The notes under the pieces were generated by a model that saw only the letters and a list, made by a program, of their open reading frames with translations, was not told the origin of the DNA and searched no databases. 64,000 nt of DNA from Roseivirga sp. BDSF3-8 (lineage in GTDB: Bacteria; Bacteroidota; Bacteroidia; Cytophagales; Cyclobacteriaceae). Where the stretch lies: NCBI RefSeq assembly GCF_041449215.1, contig NZ_JBGNFV010000001.1, positions 3,985,001-4,049,000 of the forward strand, in the 5' to 3' direction. Every line of letters starts with the position of its first letter. Position 1 is the first letter of the stretch. This document shows positions 53,856-63,725 of this stretch, one piece after another. Both the position numbers and the translations under genes were made by a program.

Positions 53856-54950
53856 ATGAGCTATTCAAGACGTTCCTTTATTAAAGCCGCCGGTGCCGCC
53901 GCCGCCCTGTCAGCACTGCCCTTTCCCGGCATACTCTTAGGCCGGCAGCCCCAAAAGCTCGGCGTGGCCCTCGTCGGGCTTGGCAATTACAGCACCGGCC
54001 AGTTAGGCCCCGCCCTCCGCCTCACCCGGCACTGCCAGCTCCGCGGCATCGTTACCGGTAGCCCCGATAAGGTCCCCCTCTGGCAGCAGCGCTACAGCAT
54101 ACCCGATAAAAACGTATACAACTACGGTAACATCCACCAGGTAGCCGATAACCCCGATATAGACGTCCTCTACATCGTATTGCCCAACTCCATGCATAAA
54201 GAATACGCCATCAAAGCCGCCGAGGCCGGTAAACATGTATGGTGCGAAAAGCCTATGGCCCTCAATGCAAAAGAGTGCCGCGAAATCATAGCCGCATGCA
54301 AAAAGAATAATGTGAAGCTCTGCATCGGCTACCGCATGCAGCACGAGCCCGATACCCAAACCATCATCCGCTACGGACGCCAAAAAACCTATGGTGACAT
54401 TACCGGAGTAGAAACTGAGGCAGGCTTTCGCTTTAGCGGAGGCACCCCCTGGAGGCTCGAGAAAGAAATGGGCGGCGGCGCCATGTACGATATGGGCGTA
54501 TACCCCCTCAATGCCGCCCGCTACAGCACAGGCCTTGAACCCATCGCCGTCACCGCCCGGCATGAAGTCACCCGGCCTGATATGTTCAGTGAAGTAGATG
54601 AAATCACCTACTTCACCCTCGAGTTCCCAGGCGGCATAAAGGCCGACTGCAAGACATCCTTTGCTGAAAATATCAATCGCCTCCAGATAAACTGTACCCA
54701 GGGCTGGTACAGGTTGCAGCCCTTCCAAAGCTACAGTGGCATACGCGGTACCACCAGCGACGGCACCACTATCAACGAACGTATCACCGACCAGCAAGCC
54801 CTCCAAATGGACGATGACGCGCTCGCCATCCTCCAAAACCGCCCCGTCTTGGTGCCCGGTGAAGAAGGCCTGCGCGATCTCCTTGCAGTAGACGCCATCT
54901 TCCAGAGCGCTGCTTCCGGAAAACGCGTCAGAATACCTCCTGCTGATTGA
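53856..54950 (+). CDS. Tat-exported Gfo/Idh/MocA family oxidoreductase
   Basis: 364 aa. The N-terminus SRRSFIKAAGAAAALSALPF is a clear twin-arginine signal, so the protein folds with its cofactor before export. Rossmann motif GVALVGLGNYSTG (36-48), the family EKPMA (131-135) and the MYDMGVYPLN segment (210-219) with catalytic-region residues are present. Family members are NAD(P)-dependent sugar or cyclitol dehydrogenases; closely related secreted ones include glucose-fructose oxidoreductase. Here the substrate is not deducible. Single gene, divergent from the broken kinase with only 17 bases between the starts. Confidence 0.9.
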   Translation: MSYSRRSFIKAAGAAAALSALPFPGILLGRQPQKLGVALVGLGNYSTGQLGPALRLTRHCQLRGIVTGSPDKVPLWQQRYSIPDKNVYNYGNIHQVADNPDIDVLYIVLPNSMHKEYAIKAAEAGKHVWCEKPMALNAKECREIIAACKKNNVKLCIGYRMQHEPDTQTIIRYGRQKTYGDITGVETEAGFRFSGGTPWRLEKEMGGGAMYDMGVYPLNAARYSTGLEPIAVTARHEVTRPDMFSEVDEITYFTLEFPGGIKADCKTSFAENINRLQINCTQGWYRLQPFQSYSGIRGTTSDGTTINERITDQQALQMDDDALAILQNRPVLVPGEEGLRDLLAVDAIFQSAASGKRVRIPPAD

Positions 54951-55091
54951 TGCCCCCCAGACTACCGGTCATGCGGATTCACCTATGGAAAATAGTTGAG
55001 ACCGGGAACCAAATGCCGCACCATAGTTAATAGTACACGCTGTATCATGGCACCCCTTAGCCATTAGAACTGAATATTCACTTAACCGAAC

Positions 55092-56249
55092 ATGGACAAG
55101 TCCAAAAAAAGAAAAATTTGGGTCTCACTGGCCGGGATAGGTCTCGTAGCCGCCGCCCTGGCCCTCATCGGGTTGTTTAATAGCTCCGGTGGAGGTCAGA
55201 AAGCACCACCAGGCGCCTCATCATCAGGTAAAGCCTCCTCCGATTCTGTTGCCCGCACTGCCGTCAGAGCCACCACCGTCAGCCCCTCCGAAATCACCCG
55301 GCAAATACCCCTCACCGGCAGAGTAGTACCCGAGGATCGAGTAGATGTATATGCAGAGTATGCCGGCCGAACCATCAAAGGAGCCAAACCCTTTAAAGCC
55401 GGCACACAGTTCAACGCCGGCCAGGTCATGCTCCGGCAGGATGCCTCCGAACTCAGGCAATCCATCAAATCCGCCAAGAGCCAGTTCGTACAGCTACTCT
55501 CCCAGACCGTCCCCGATCTCCGCATAGACTACCCCGCCATCTATGAAGAATGGAAAAACTACCTCCTCAGTTTTGATGTCACACAACCCCTCCGCGAACT
55601 GCCCGCCGTACAAAACGACCAGCAGCGGCTCTTCCTCACCGGCCGTAACATCTATTCCCAGTTCTACACCGTGCAGGAGTTAGAGAGCCGGCTATCCAAG
55701 TACGTCATCCGCGCACCCTTTAGCGGCACCCTTACCCAGGCCACCATAGACCCCGGCACCATCGCATCACCCGGGCAGAAGCTCGGCGAAATATCCCGCA
55801 CCGGCACCTATGAACTGGAAGCATCCGTTGATTTTGACAATGTAGAGTTTCTCAGCCCCGGGCAAGTCATCACCTTTCACCGCACCAACAGCGACCTCAC
55901 CTTTCAGGGCCGCCTCATCAGAATAAACGAAACCGTAGACCCCGAGACCCAGCTCGTCAGCGTGTTTTTCAGGCTCGAAAGCCCCCGGCTACGCACCGGC
56001 GTATACCTCCAGGGCACATACGCCGGCCGCACCTATCAGCAGGCCGTTCGCCTACCCAGGCAGGCCATCGTAGATGATGCCTACGTATTCGTCGTGCAGG
56101 ACAGCACCGCCCGCCTCAGGCAGGTAGACGTAAAAGGCCGCTCACTCGACCAGGTACTCGTTACCGGGCTGGACAGCGGCCAGCGCGTTATCCTTACCGA
56201 GCAGACCAAAGCATTCGAAGGCACACCCGTTTCCATAGTTCAGGATTGA
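55092..56249 (+). CDS. RND efflux periplasmic adaptor (membrane fusion protein)
   Basis: 385 aa. N-terminal membrane anchor (10-29), a Ser/Gly-rich linker, then the lipoyl/barrel-sandwich halves: VYAEYAGRTIKGAKPFKAG (94-112) and RAPFSGTLTQATIDPGTIAS (211-230), separated by a helical hairpin, followed by beta-barrel and membrane-proximal domains. It bridges the RND pump and TolC channel across the periplasm. First gene of a three-gene operon: 4 bases before the permease gene. Confidence 0.92.
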   Translation: MDKSKKRKIWVSLAGIGLVAAALALIGLFNSSGGGQKAPPGASSSGKASSDSVARTAVRATTVSPSEITRQIPLTGRVVPEDRVDVYAEYAGRTIKGAKPFKAGTQFNAGQVMLRQDASELRQSIKSAKSQFVQLLSQTVPDLRIDYPAIYEEWKNYLLSFDVTQPLRELPAVQNDQQRLFLTGRNIYSQFYTVQELESRLSKYVIRAPFSGTLTQATIDPGTIASPGQKLGEISRTGTYELEASVDFDNVEFLSPGQVITFHRTNSDLTFQGRLIRINETVDPETQLVSVFFRLESPRLRTGVYLQGTYAGRTYQQAVRLPRQAIVDDAYVFVVQDSTARLRQVDVKGRSLDQVLVTGLDSGQRVILTEQTKAFEGTPVSIVQD

Positions 56250-56253
56250 GAGT

Positions 56254-59200
56254 ATGAAAAAAGTAATACGCTTCTTTATTCGCAACGTAATGCTCGTTAA
56301 CCTCGGCATTATCCTCATCCTCACCCTTGGCCTCATCAGCGCCCTCAGGATGAACAGCTCCTTCTTTCCCGAAGTAGACGAGCGCTTTATCATGATCGAA
56401 GCCGTCTACCCCGGGGCCTCCCCCAAAGAAGTAGAGGAAGGAATCACCCTCAAGATAGAAGATAACCTCAAAGGCGTCACCGGCATAGACCGAATCACCT
56501 CCGTGTCCGGCGAAAACAGCGCCACCATCACCGTAGAACTCGAGTGGAGTGCCAATGCCGACCTCGTCCTGCAGGACGTCAAGAACGCCGTAGACCAGAT
56601 CAGCACCTTTCCCGAAGGCATGGAGCGCCTCGTTACCTACGTCCAGGAAGTAACCAACTTTACTGCCAAGATGGCCCTCTACGGCGAAGTACCCCTCCAG
56701 GCCCTTAAGCAAAAAGCCGAACTCGTGGAAGACGAGCTTCGCGACTTTCCCAATATCTCCAAGATCAGTATCAGCGGCTATACCGATGAAGAAATAGAAA
56801 TAGCCGTCAGAGAAAGCGACCTGCGCGCCTACAACCTTACCTTCTCAGACATAGCCCAGGCCGTAGGCCGTGAGAACATCCGTACCACCGGCGGTACCAT
56901 CCGCGGACAGGAAGAGACCATCATCCGCTACGACCAGAAATTATACTATGCCGACCAGCTACGCGAGATCGTACTGCGCACCCAGCCCAATGGCAACGTC
57001 GTAAAGCTCGAAGACGTCGCTGATGTGCGCGACGACTGGTCCGAGTCCACCAATACCGCCTACTTTAACGGAGAGCCCGCCGTGCTCATCACCGTCAATA
57101 CCCTTAATGAAGAAAGCATTATCCAGGCCGCCAACAGCGTAGCCGAATATGTGGAGCAATTCAACAGCCGCAACCAGACCGTTAAAGCCGCCATGGTCAA
57201 TGACGCCACCGACGTGCTCAACGAACGCATCGCCCTCCTTCAGAAAAACGGGCTCATTGGTGCCGTTATCGTCTTCGTGCTGCTTGGTCTCTTCCTCCGC
57301 ATTCGCCTCGCCTTCTGGGTCGCCCTCGGCATCCCCATTTCCCTCTTCGGCATGATCGTCGTCGCCTACGCCTTTGGCATCACCATCAACGTCCTCAGCC
57401 TCTTCGGCATGATCCTCGTCATAGGCATCCTCGTAGATGACGGAATCGTGGTAGGGGAGAACATCTTCCAGCATTTTGAACAAGGCAAAAGCCCCCTCCG
57501 CGCCGTAGTCGATGGCACCATGGAAGTGTTCCCCTCCATTCTTTCCGCCATCACCACCACATGCATAGCCTTTGGGTTCTTCTTCTTTATAGAAGCACAA
57601 CTGGGCGAGTTTTTCAGCGACGTGGCCTTTGTAGTCATCTGGTCACTCATATTCTCCCTCATAGAAGTCATCCTGTTTCTCCCCGCCCACCTCGCCCATA
57701 CCAAAGACCTAAAGGGCAAGACCAAACCCAATAAGGTAAAGCAAAAGATAGAAGATCAGCTCTTTGTCTTCCGTAAGAAAGTATTCGTCCCCATACTCGA
57801 TTTCGTGCTCCGCTTCAAGGTATTCGGCTACCTCGCCGGCGTCGCCCTCCTCGTCATCACCTTTGGCGCCGTAGGGGCCGGTGTCATCCGTACCACCTTT
57901 TTCCCTTTTGTAGAAGGAAACGAAGTCACCGTTAACCTCGAAATGCCCCCCGGCACCCCCGATGAGCGTACCGAGGACGTTATGAAAATGATCGAACAGA
58001 AAGCAATGGCTCTTAACCAGGATTACCAGGACCAATACGGCAGCCAGTACATCACCAAAAGAGAAATACGCGTAGGCCCAGGCAGCAACGTCGGTACCGC
58101 CATTTTTTACCTCGTCTCATCCGAAGAGCGCGAGCGAAACAGCTTCCAGGTAGCCGGCGACCTCCGAGGTAAAACCGGTCCCGTGCCCGGCGTCGAAAAA
58201 CTGAGCTTCAACAGCCGTTCCGCTTTTGGCAAGCCCGTCAATGTCTCCTTCTCAGCCCCCGACTATCAGACCATCCGCAATGCCGTCGCCGAGTTCAAAG
58301 AAGAGCTGCGTAAAACCGGTAAGGTGCGTGACATTATCAGCAACGACCAGGCCGACCGGCCCGAAGTAAACCTCAGCCTCAACCAGACCGGCAGGGGACT
58401 CGGCTTCACCGGCTCCGGCCTTATCAGCCAGGTGCGCGCCGGCTTCTTCGGATACGAAGCCCAGCGCCTGCAAAAAGGCGATGACGAAGTCAAGGTATGG
58501 GTAAGGTATGCCCTCGACAACCGCCAGGACGTTTCCCAGCTCGAAAACATGCGTATCCGAAGCCCCCAGGGCAGCAGCGTCCCCGTAGGCCAGGTAGCCA
58601 CCCTCGAGCCACAGCAGGGGCTCATCACCATTAACCACCGCGACGGCAAGCGCGAAATTACCGTAGAGGGCGAGCTTGCCAGCCAGGACGTCTCCAGTAC
58701 CCAACTGCTGGAGCAGGTACAGACCGAGGTCATGCCCGGCATACTCGAGCGATACCCCACCGTTAACGTCTCCTACGAAGGGCAGCAAAGAAGCACCCGG
58801 CGCCTGCAGAACTCGGTATCCAGCGTAGGCCCCTTTATTCTCGTGCTCCTCATCACCGTACTCATCTTTACCTTCCGCAGCTACACCCAGACCCTGGCCC
58901 TGCTGCTCGTGCTGCCCTTTGGGTTCATTGGCGCGGCCTGGGGGCACTACATCCATGGCCTCCCCATCAGCCTCCTCAGCTTCCTCGGGTTCATTGCCCT
59001 CGCCGGAGTGCTCATTAATGACGGCCTGGTATACATCAACACCTTCAACCAGTACCTCGCCGAAGGAACCCCCTTCCAGGAGTCCCTGCGAAAAACCGCC
59101 CTGAACCGCTTTAGGCCCCTCTTACTCACCACCGTCACCACCTCTGCCGGCCTGCTGCCCCTCGTCCTTGAGCAAAGCGTGCAGGCCCAGTTCCTCATCC

Positions 59201-59394
59201 CCATGGCCATCACCATCAGCTATGGGCTTATTGCCGGTTCATTTTTCCTTTCCGTACTACTGCCGGCCACACTTACCGCCGGCAATCATGCCAAGGTATA
59301 CCTTACCTGGCTATGGGAAGGAGATAAGCCCGAATACGAATCCGTAGAGCGCGTGATCAAACGAAAAAAAGCAGCCCGAACCTATGAAAGCTAG
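56254..59394 (+). CDS. RND family efflux permease (AcrB/MdtB-like)
   Basis: 1046 aa, the normal length. It has 12 transmembrane helices in two halves and two large periplasmic porter regions. Proton-relay aspartates are present in TM4 (GILVDDGIVVGEN, near residue 392-393). The signature of the second half, FIALAGVLINDGLVYI (TM10), is conserved. Substrate class is not obvious from sequence; the general HAE-1/MdtBC-type sequence suggests amphiphilic drugs or bile-like compounds. The next gene overlaps its 3' end by 11 bases (59384-59394). Confidence 0.94.
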   Translation: MKKVIRFFIRNVMLVNLGIILILTLGLISALRMNSSFFPEVDERFIMIEAVYPGASPKEVEEGITLKIEDNLKGVTGIDRITSVSGENSATITVELEWSANADLVLQDVKNAVDQISTFPEGMERLVTYVQEVTNFTAKMALYGEVPLQALKQKAELVEDELRDFPNISKISISGYTDEEIEIAVRESDLRAYNLTFSDIAQAVGRENIRTTGGTIRGQEETIIRYDQKLYYADQLREIVLRTQPNGNVVKLEDVADVRDDWSESTNTAYFNGEPAVLITVNTLNEESIIQAANSVAEYVEQFNSRNQTVKAAMVNDATDVLNERIALLQKNGLIGAVIVFVLLGLFLRIRLAFWVALGIPISLFGMIVVAYAFGITINVLSLFGMILVIGILVDDGIVVGENIFQHFEQGKSPLRAVVDGTMEVFPSILSAITTTCIAFGFFFFIEAQLGEFFSDVAFVVIWSLIFSLIEVILFLPAHLAHTKDLKGKTKPNKVKQKIEDQLFVFRKKVFVPILDFVLRFKVFGYLAGVALLVITFGAVGAGVIRTTFFPFVEGNEVTVNLEMPPGTPDERTEDVMKMIEQKAMALNQDYQDQYGSQYITKREIRVGPGSNVGTAIFYLVSSEERERNSFQVAGDLRGKTGPVPGVEKLSFNSRSAFGKPVNVSFSAPDYQTIRNAVAEFKEELRKTGKVRDIISNDQADRPEVNLSLNQTGRGLGFTGSGLISQVRAGFFGYEAQRLQKGDDEVKVWVRYALDNRQDVSQLENMRIRSPQGSSVPVGQVATLEPQQGLITINHRDGKREITVEGELASQDVSSTQLLEQVQTEVMPGILERYPTVNVSYEGQQRSTRRLQNSVSSVGPFILVLLITVLIFTFRSYTQTLALLLVLPFGFIGAAWGHYIHGLPISLLSFLGFIALAGVLINDGLVYINTFNQYLAEGTPFQESLRKTALNRFRPLLLTTVTTSAGLLPLVLEQSVQAQFLIPMAITISYGLIAGSFFLSVLLPATLTAGNHAKVYLTWLWEGDKPEYESVERVIKRKKAARTYES

Positions 59395-60745
59395 TATCAG
59401 ATCATTCCTGTTTTTCCTCTGTCTTATCAGCACAGCCAACTTTACCCGTGCCCAGGAGCTGCCCCGGCTGAGCCCCGATACCGTGCTCATGCACTCAGCC
59501 CCCCTTGTCACACTCGATGAGGCCTTAGCCATTGCCCTCAGGCAAAACTACAGCCTGCGCATCGCCGAAAGAGACCTCGAAATAGCCGAGAATAATGTCA
59601 CCATCGGCAACGCCGGTTTTTTACCCAGCCTGCAGGCTTCCGGCAACTATAATTACTCCAACCAGGACACCCGCATCGAATTCGCCAGCCCCGAGGCAGA
59701 TAACATAGACCGCAGCGGAGCCGTATCCGAATCCTATGGCGGCGCCCTTACCCTCAACTACACCATTTTCGGCGGTGGCCGCTTCTACATCTACGACCGC
59801 CTCATAGCCCAGTCAGACATAGCCCGCCTGCAGGAGTCACAGGCTATGCAGCAGACCATTCTCGATGTCAGCACCCAATACCTCGACATGGCAGGGCAGT
59901 ACCGCAGTGTGCAGATCAATGAGCAGGCCATAGCCATCTCCGCCGAGCGGTACCTCAGAGTAAAGGGGCGCTACGAGTTTGGTGGCGTTAGCAAACTTGA
60001 GCTACTCAATGCCGAAGTAGACCTCAGAAACGACAGCATCACATGGAAGCAATCCATACTTGCCTTTAAGCAGCAGCAAAACGACTTTAATGTCCTCCTT
60101 GGTGTGCCGGTAGATACCACCTACCGTATTGACACAGCCTTTTCCTACACCCGTAACCTCGAGCTGCAGACCATACTGTCCGAGGCAGACCAGCGAAACC
60201 CCTCCCTCAGGCTCGCCAAACTAGACCGCCAGGTGAATGAACTAAGGGTAAAAGAAACCAATGCAGGCTTCTGGCCCATACTTGACCTTAGCGGAGGCTA
60301 CCAATACAACCGTACCGAAAACGAGGCCGGCTTTGTCGCCCTGCAGCGTACCAAAGGCTGGAATACCGCCCTCAACCTCACCTTTGTCATCTACGACGGA
60401 GATAACCGTAACCGCCTTGTACAGAACGCTGAGGTTAACCTTGCCAGCAGCGACATACGGCTGGAACAAGCCCGCGCCACCCTGCAGGCAGACATTCGCA
60501 ATGCATGGGTAGCCTACACCACCAATGTAGACCTGCTGGAAAGCAGCCTGGATAATCTGGAAGTGGCACGTTTGCAGTACACCCGCAGCCAGGAAGCCTT
60601 CGCCACCGGCGAGATCAACGGCCTGGACCTGCGCGACGCCCAGCTAAACCTGATCCGTGCCCGTAAAAACGTATCCGATCAGCAGATAGCCGTCAGGCAG
60701 GCCGAAATCAGCCTTTACTACCATGCCGGCTTGCTCGTAGAATAG
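59384..60745 (+). CDS. TolC-family outer membrane efflux channel
   Basis: 453 aa. Signal peptide 1-23 (ending TRAQ). Two homologous halves of the OEP type with long periplasmic helices; conserved features include LTLDEALAIALRQNYSLRIA-like start (TLDEALAIALRQNY, 43-56), NAGFLPSLQASGNYNYS (75-91), AGFWPILDLSGGYQYNR (291-307) and LRDAQLNLIRARKN (418-431). Its start lies inside the end of the RND permease gene, which shows translational coupling. Completes the tripartite pump. Confidence 0.93.
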   Translation: MKASIRSFLFFLCLISTANFTRAQELPRLSPDTVLMHSAPLVTLDEALAIALRQNYSLRIAERDLEIAENNVTIGNAGFLPSLQASGNYNYSNQDTRIEFASPEADNIDRSGAVSESYGGALTLNYTIFGGGRFYIYDRLIAQSDIARLQESQAMQQTILDVSTQYLDMAGQYRSVQINEQAIAISAERYLRVKGRYEFGGVSKLELLNAEVDLRNDSITWKQSILAFKQQQNDFNVLLGVPVDTTYRIDTAFSYTRNLELQTILSEADQRNPSLRLAKLDRQVNELRVKETNAGFWPILDLSGGYQYNRTENEAGFVALQRTKGWNTALNLTFVIYDGDNRNRLVQNAEVNLASSDIRLEQARATLQADIRNAWVAYTTNVDLLESSLDNLEVARLQYTRSQEAFATGEINGLDLRDAQLNLIRARKNVSDQQIAVRQAEISLYYHAGLLVE

Positions 60746-61345
60746 CCCGTGTTTTATATGTACTTAGGACACTTTTCATTTACGAATATTCCCTCATTAG
60801 TTCGGTAGAGTTTCCCGGTGGTTTATCCCGGTTACCCTATGGTCAGGTAAGCGCCCCCCTATGTACAATACCAAATGTCAGTGCATTAGACGTTTATTCG
60901 TTTTACAGACTTTACCCGTGTGGGCCCGGCACGTCCCCGAAGCAGGGAACCCGGCAATAAGCTGTGGTTTCCTGCTGGTTTATTTGCGGGAAATCATGAG
61001 GTATTTTTAGAGATTGTGAAAGTTTTTCTTATATTGGAGGACTATTTCAAACGATTGCATAGACCCACGGTGGTGATTTTAGTTCATTTGTGGAACTAAA
61101 AATTGACAAGCACTTTCTCCACCGAATGCAGACCGGCTGATCTTTCACTTTTACTGGAATGTAAATGCCTTTTTTTAGGCACACAGCCGCTTCGTTTGGC
61201 AGAGTATGCCGGTGGATTAGTAAATCCTTACGCGTGGGCAAAAGGCCCTGGACGTGCTATTTGGCCGGTCATTTTTTAAATACTCGTTACTGACCGTTAG
61301 TGTCAGAAATTTTTCAAGGTTTTATAAAATAAATAGCTTCCAAAA
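60746..61345. other. 600-base intergenic region
   Basis: No supportable gene. It has an inverted repeat at 61076-61103 (ATTTTAGTTC, loop, GAACTAAAAAT), and TGCCTTTTTTTAGGCA near 61166-61182. A minus-strand 64-codon frame at 61047-61241 overlaps the first palindrome and has no supporting feature. Confidence 0.45.
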
Positions 61346-61558
61346 ATGAGACAGAAAATGCTGGAGTACAGTAAAATGATTCTGAGTAAGGTTAGTTTTA
61401 GCCGCGCCCTTTTCCAAAAAGAGTACCGGAAATCATTGAACATACTGGAAAAGAGCGAAGCTGAAGCGCTCCGTGAATGGGTGCAGCAAAACTATTTGCA
61501 TCAGAAAGACCTTTGGTACACGGCTGACTCCTCTGCCGAGAGTCATATCGTGGCTTAA
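61346..61558 (+). CDS. Small conserved helical protein (paralogue of 62077)
   Basis: 70 aa. The N-terminal half MLEYSKMILSKVSFSRALFQ (5-24) is followed by KEYRKSLNIL and ALREWVQQNYL. It aligns over nearly its whole length with the product at 62077-62271 (MLEYCKLILSKVCFDKRLFW). Such 60-70-aa proteins beginning with MLEYxKxILxKVSFD are recurrent in Bacteroidota and have no known function. A terminator follows at 61647-61675, so it is a short separate transcript. Confidence 0.75.
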   Translation: MRQKMLEYSKMILSKVSFSRALFQKEYRKSLNILEKSEAEALREWVQQNYLHQKDLWYTADSSAESHIVA

Positions 61559-61646
61559 GTACAGATACATGAGGTATCTGTAGGGATCCGATCCCATGAG
61601 ATTTGCAGTGTGCAGAATCTTTTAAGAATTACAACAGACCCCCTAT

Positions 61647-61675
61647 AACCGGCCTATTTCAGGCCGGTTTTTTTT
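61647..61675 (+). terminator. Rho-independent terminator
   Basis: AACCGGCCT, loop ATTTC, AGGCCGGTT and a run of eight T. Confidence 0.93.
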
Positions 61676-61736
61676 GTAACCACCCCCTGCGTTTACCCGT
61701 AAATATTCCTGATGGTTTCAAGCTAAAAAATCCATT

Positions 61737-62021
61737 GTGAAAGCTATACGCTCATTTTCTGCATGTCTGGTTATTGCCATTGCCCTACAGGTCAATGCAG
61801 ATGCCACCTTTAAAGTAGAAGAGGCCGAAAGCAAGACCCCTGTAGAGGCAGTTGCCAGTCACTATTACCAGCGTAAGCCTGCTAAAGAAAGCATAAGGCA
61901 GCAGCAAAAGCTGGCTGAGCCCGCCTTTAGGCTTACCCAACTTCACACACCCTCACTTGCTTCAGCGACAAGTACGCCGCCCATTAGGCGTTACCTTGTT
62001 TTCTGCTCCTTTCTTTGTTAG
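61737..62021 (+). CDS. Small secreted protein, uncertain
   Basis: 94 aa from GTG 61737 (VKAIRSFSACLVIAIALQVNA). A plausible signal peptide is followed by a short charged mature part with no family match and a Cys-ending tail (LVFCSFLC). It lies between the two paralogous small genes in the same direction. The last 15 residues look atypical and might be a frameshifted end, so it could be a decayed gene. Confidence 0.45.
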   Translation: MKAIRSFSACLVIAIALQVNADATFKVEEAESKTPVEAVASHYYQRKPAKESIRQQQKLAEPAFRLTQLHTPSLASATSTPPIRRYLVFCSFLC

Positions 62022-62076
62022 CCAGTTCCCTTCAGACTCCACTGAATTTTACTGCTAACAAAAAACCACAGAATAC

Positions 62077-62271
62077 ATGAAGACATCCATGCTTGAGTAT
62101 TGCAAGCTCATACTGTCCAAGGTATGTTTTGATAAGAGACTTTTCTGGAAAGAATACCGCAAAAGCCACCGCTTTCTGGGAGACCAGGACGCCTCTATCC
62201 TCAGAGAATGGGTCAGAGAAAAGTATTTCTCTACCGGTAAAAAACAAACGGCCACCTCACATGCCGCCTGA
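62077..62271 (+). CDS. Small conserved helical protein (paralogue of 61346)
   Basis: 64 aa: MLEYCKLILSKVCFDKRLFW (5-24), then KEYRKSHRFLGDQDASILRE and WVREKYF. Same family as the product at 61346-61558, with two added cysteines in the first helix. Unknown function; probably cytoplasmic. The pair likely arose by duplication. It converges on a TolC gene with a shared terminator. Confidence 0.75.
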   Translation: MKTSMLEYCKLILSKVCFDKRLFWKEYRKSHRFLGDQDASILREWVREKYFSTGKKQTATSHAA

Positions 62272-62301
62272 AGGGTATTGATTCTAATACAGTGTTAAAC
62301 A

Positions 62302-62329
62302 AAAAAACCGGCCATATGAGCCGGTTTTT
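62302..62329. terminator. Bidirectional terminator
   Basis: AAAACCGGC, CATATGA loop, GCCGGTTTT, flanked by A-rich and T-rich tracts, between convergent genes. Confidence 0.88.
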
Positions 62330-62358
62330 ATTTTTTGGGGAATAGCTGATGCCAGATA

Positions 62359-63714
62359 CTACTCCTGGAGTAAAGATCCCGTAAGACGCAGTATTTCCGT
62401 TTCTGACTGGATCAGGTCATACCGTGCCTGCAGATTTTCCAGGGAGGCATTCAGGAAAGCCAGTTGGATGTCACGGTAGTCAAAACTGTTAATGATACCC
62501 GTGCTGTATTTATCTTCCGCCAGCTGTACATTCAGTTGCGAAGCTTCCGCATTCAGCGCGCTTATGGCCTGCAGGCTCTTGCGTACGTCATACAATTCCA
62601 CCGCCGTTTTCAGATCATTCGACAATTCCAGCATTAACTCATCTACCAGCAGATCGCCAATATTTTCCTCGACCATGGCATTTGCAATGTCCCTTTTCAC
62701 CCGGCCACCGTCATATAGCGTAAAGTTCAGCGTGAAGTTTACAAAGAACTGATTACTAAGGTTATTAATCACCGGCGGCGTACCTTCCCCTACATTCGCC
62801 TGACTCAGGTCTAAACGCGAGCGGTTATGGCTATAGCCCCCCGTGGCGGTGATAGTCGGATACTGCTGTGCCTGTGCCAGCATCACCGACTTCTTCAGTA
62901 GCTGCTGGTTCAGGTACTGATTCCGCAGGTTCGTATTGTTAGCCGCCATCTGTGCGTAGAGCGCATCATAGTCAAAGTTCGTCTCTATCACCTCCAGGCT
63001 ATCAGATACCTGTATTTGGTGATCCAGCGGCAGCGCCAGCAACACCTTCAGGTCACGCAGCGCCTGACCGTAAGCCTGTACCTGCCGCACATAGTTTGAG
63101 CTATCCGTCAGGTAAGCCGTCTGCTCCTGCAGCAAGTCAAAAGTCACCGCACTACCGATGCGCTTCCGCTCCTGTACGTAGCGGTAGCGGTCTCCGCTCA
63201 CGTCCAGTGTACGCCTGAATACCTCCAGCCGTTCCTTTTCCAGCACCGCCTGGTAGTACTGTCCTATGATCGCCTTCATGGTGTTTTCCACTACCAGGGC
63301 CGCATTACCCATGCTCTGCTCTTCCAGTAGTGCCAGGCGGTGCTTGCTAATGTTTACCGCAAAGCCATTGAATAGCGTCCAGCTTACATTCACCCCCGGT
63401 GATACCGAATTACGAATAGTCGTGCCCGATAACTGAAAAGGGGCTGCATTAGGCACGTCAGACAGGCTGTTTTGCTGATCCACCACCAGGTTGATCGTAG
63501 GCCAGCGGCCCGCCTCACCCCATGAGTTATTGTTTTCAGCTATATCCACCCGTTTTCGCTCTATCCGGATATCGAAATTATTTTCCAGACCCAGTGATAA
63601 CGCTTCGGCCAGGCTCAGGGAGTTTCCTTCCTGAGCCGCAGCCGGATGGTACCAGGCAGCACCTAACAGTACACCCGTTAGCAGGGTGCGTAATACTTTA
63701 TGAAATATCTTCAT
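62359..63714 (-). CDS. TolC-family outer membrane protein, second copy
   Basis: 451 aa. Signal peptide 1-27 (ending AAAQ). Two OEP-type halves: SLAEALSLGLENNFDIRIER (33-52), EAGRWPTINLVVDQQNSLSD (76-95), and YPTITATGGYSHNRSRLDL (about 287-305). It resembles the TolC at 59384 in architecture but the sequences are clearly different. It is 11 bases downstream of an RND permease gene on the same strand, so the operon order is permease then TolC; the adaptor gene must be beyond the window edge. Confidence 0.92.
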   Translation of the reverse strand: MKIFHKVLRTLLTGVLLGAAWYHPAAAQEGNSLSLAEALSLGLENNFDIRIERKRVDIAENNNSWGEAGRWPTINLVVDQQNSLSDVPNAAPFQLSGTTIRNSVSPGVNVSWTLFNGFAVNISKHRLALLEEQSMGNAALVVENTMKAIIGQYYQAVLEKERLEVFRRTLDVSGDRYRYVQERKRIGSAVTFDLLQEQTAYLTDSSNYVRQVQAYGQALRDLKVLLALPLDHQIQVSDSLEVIETNFDYDALYAQMAANNTNLRNQYLNQQLLKKSVMLAQAQQYPTITATGGYSHNRSRLDLSQANVGEGTPPVINNLSNQFFVNFTLNFTLYDGGRVKRDIANAMVEENIGDLLVDELMLELSNDLKTAVELYDVRKSLQAISALNAEASQLNVQLAEDKYSTGIINSFDYRDIQLAFLNASLENLQARYDLIQSETEILRLTGSLLQE

Positions 63715-63725
63715 GAATATGCGTG

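Noticed and set aside
54003-54836. 277-codon minus-strand frame
   Set aside because: Antisense to the Gfo/Idh/MocA gene, where the Tat signal and family motifs are on the plus strand.
61047-61241. 64-codon minus-strand frame
   Set aside because: Crosses a palindrome, has no hydrophobic or conserved pattern and no neighbour in the same direction.
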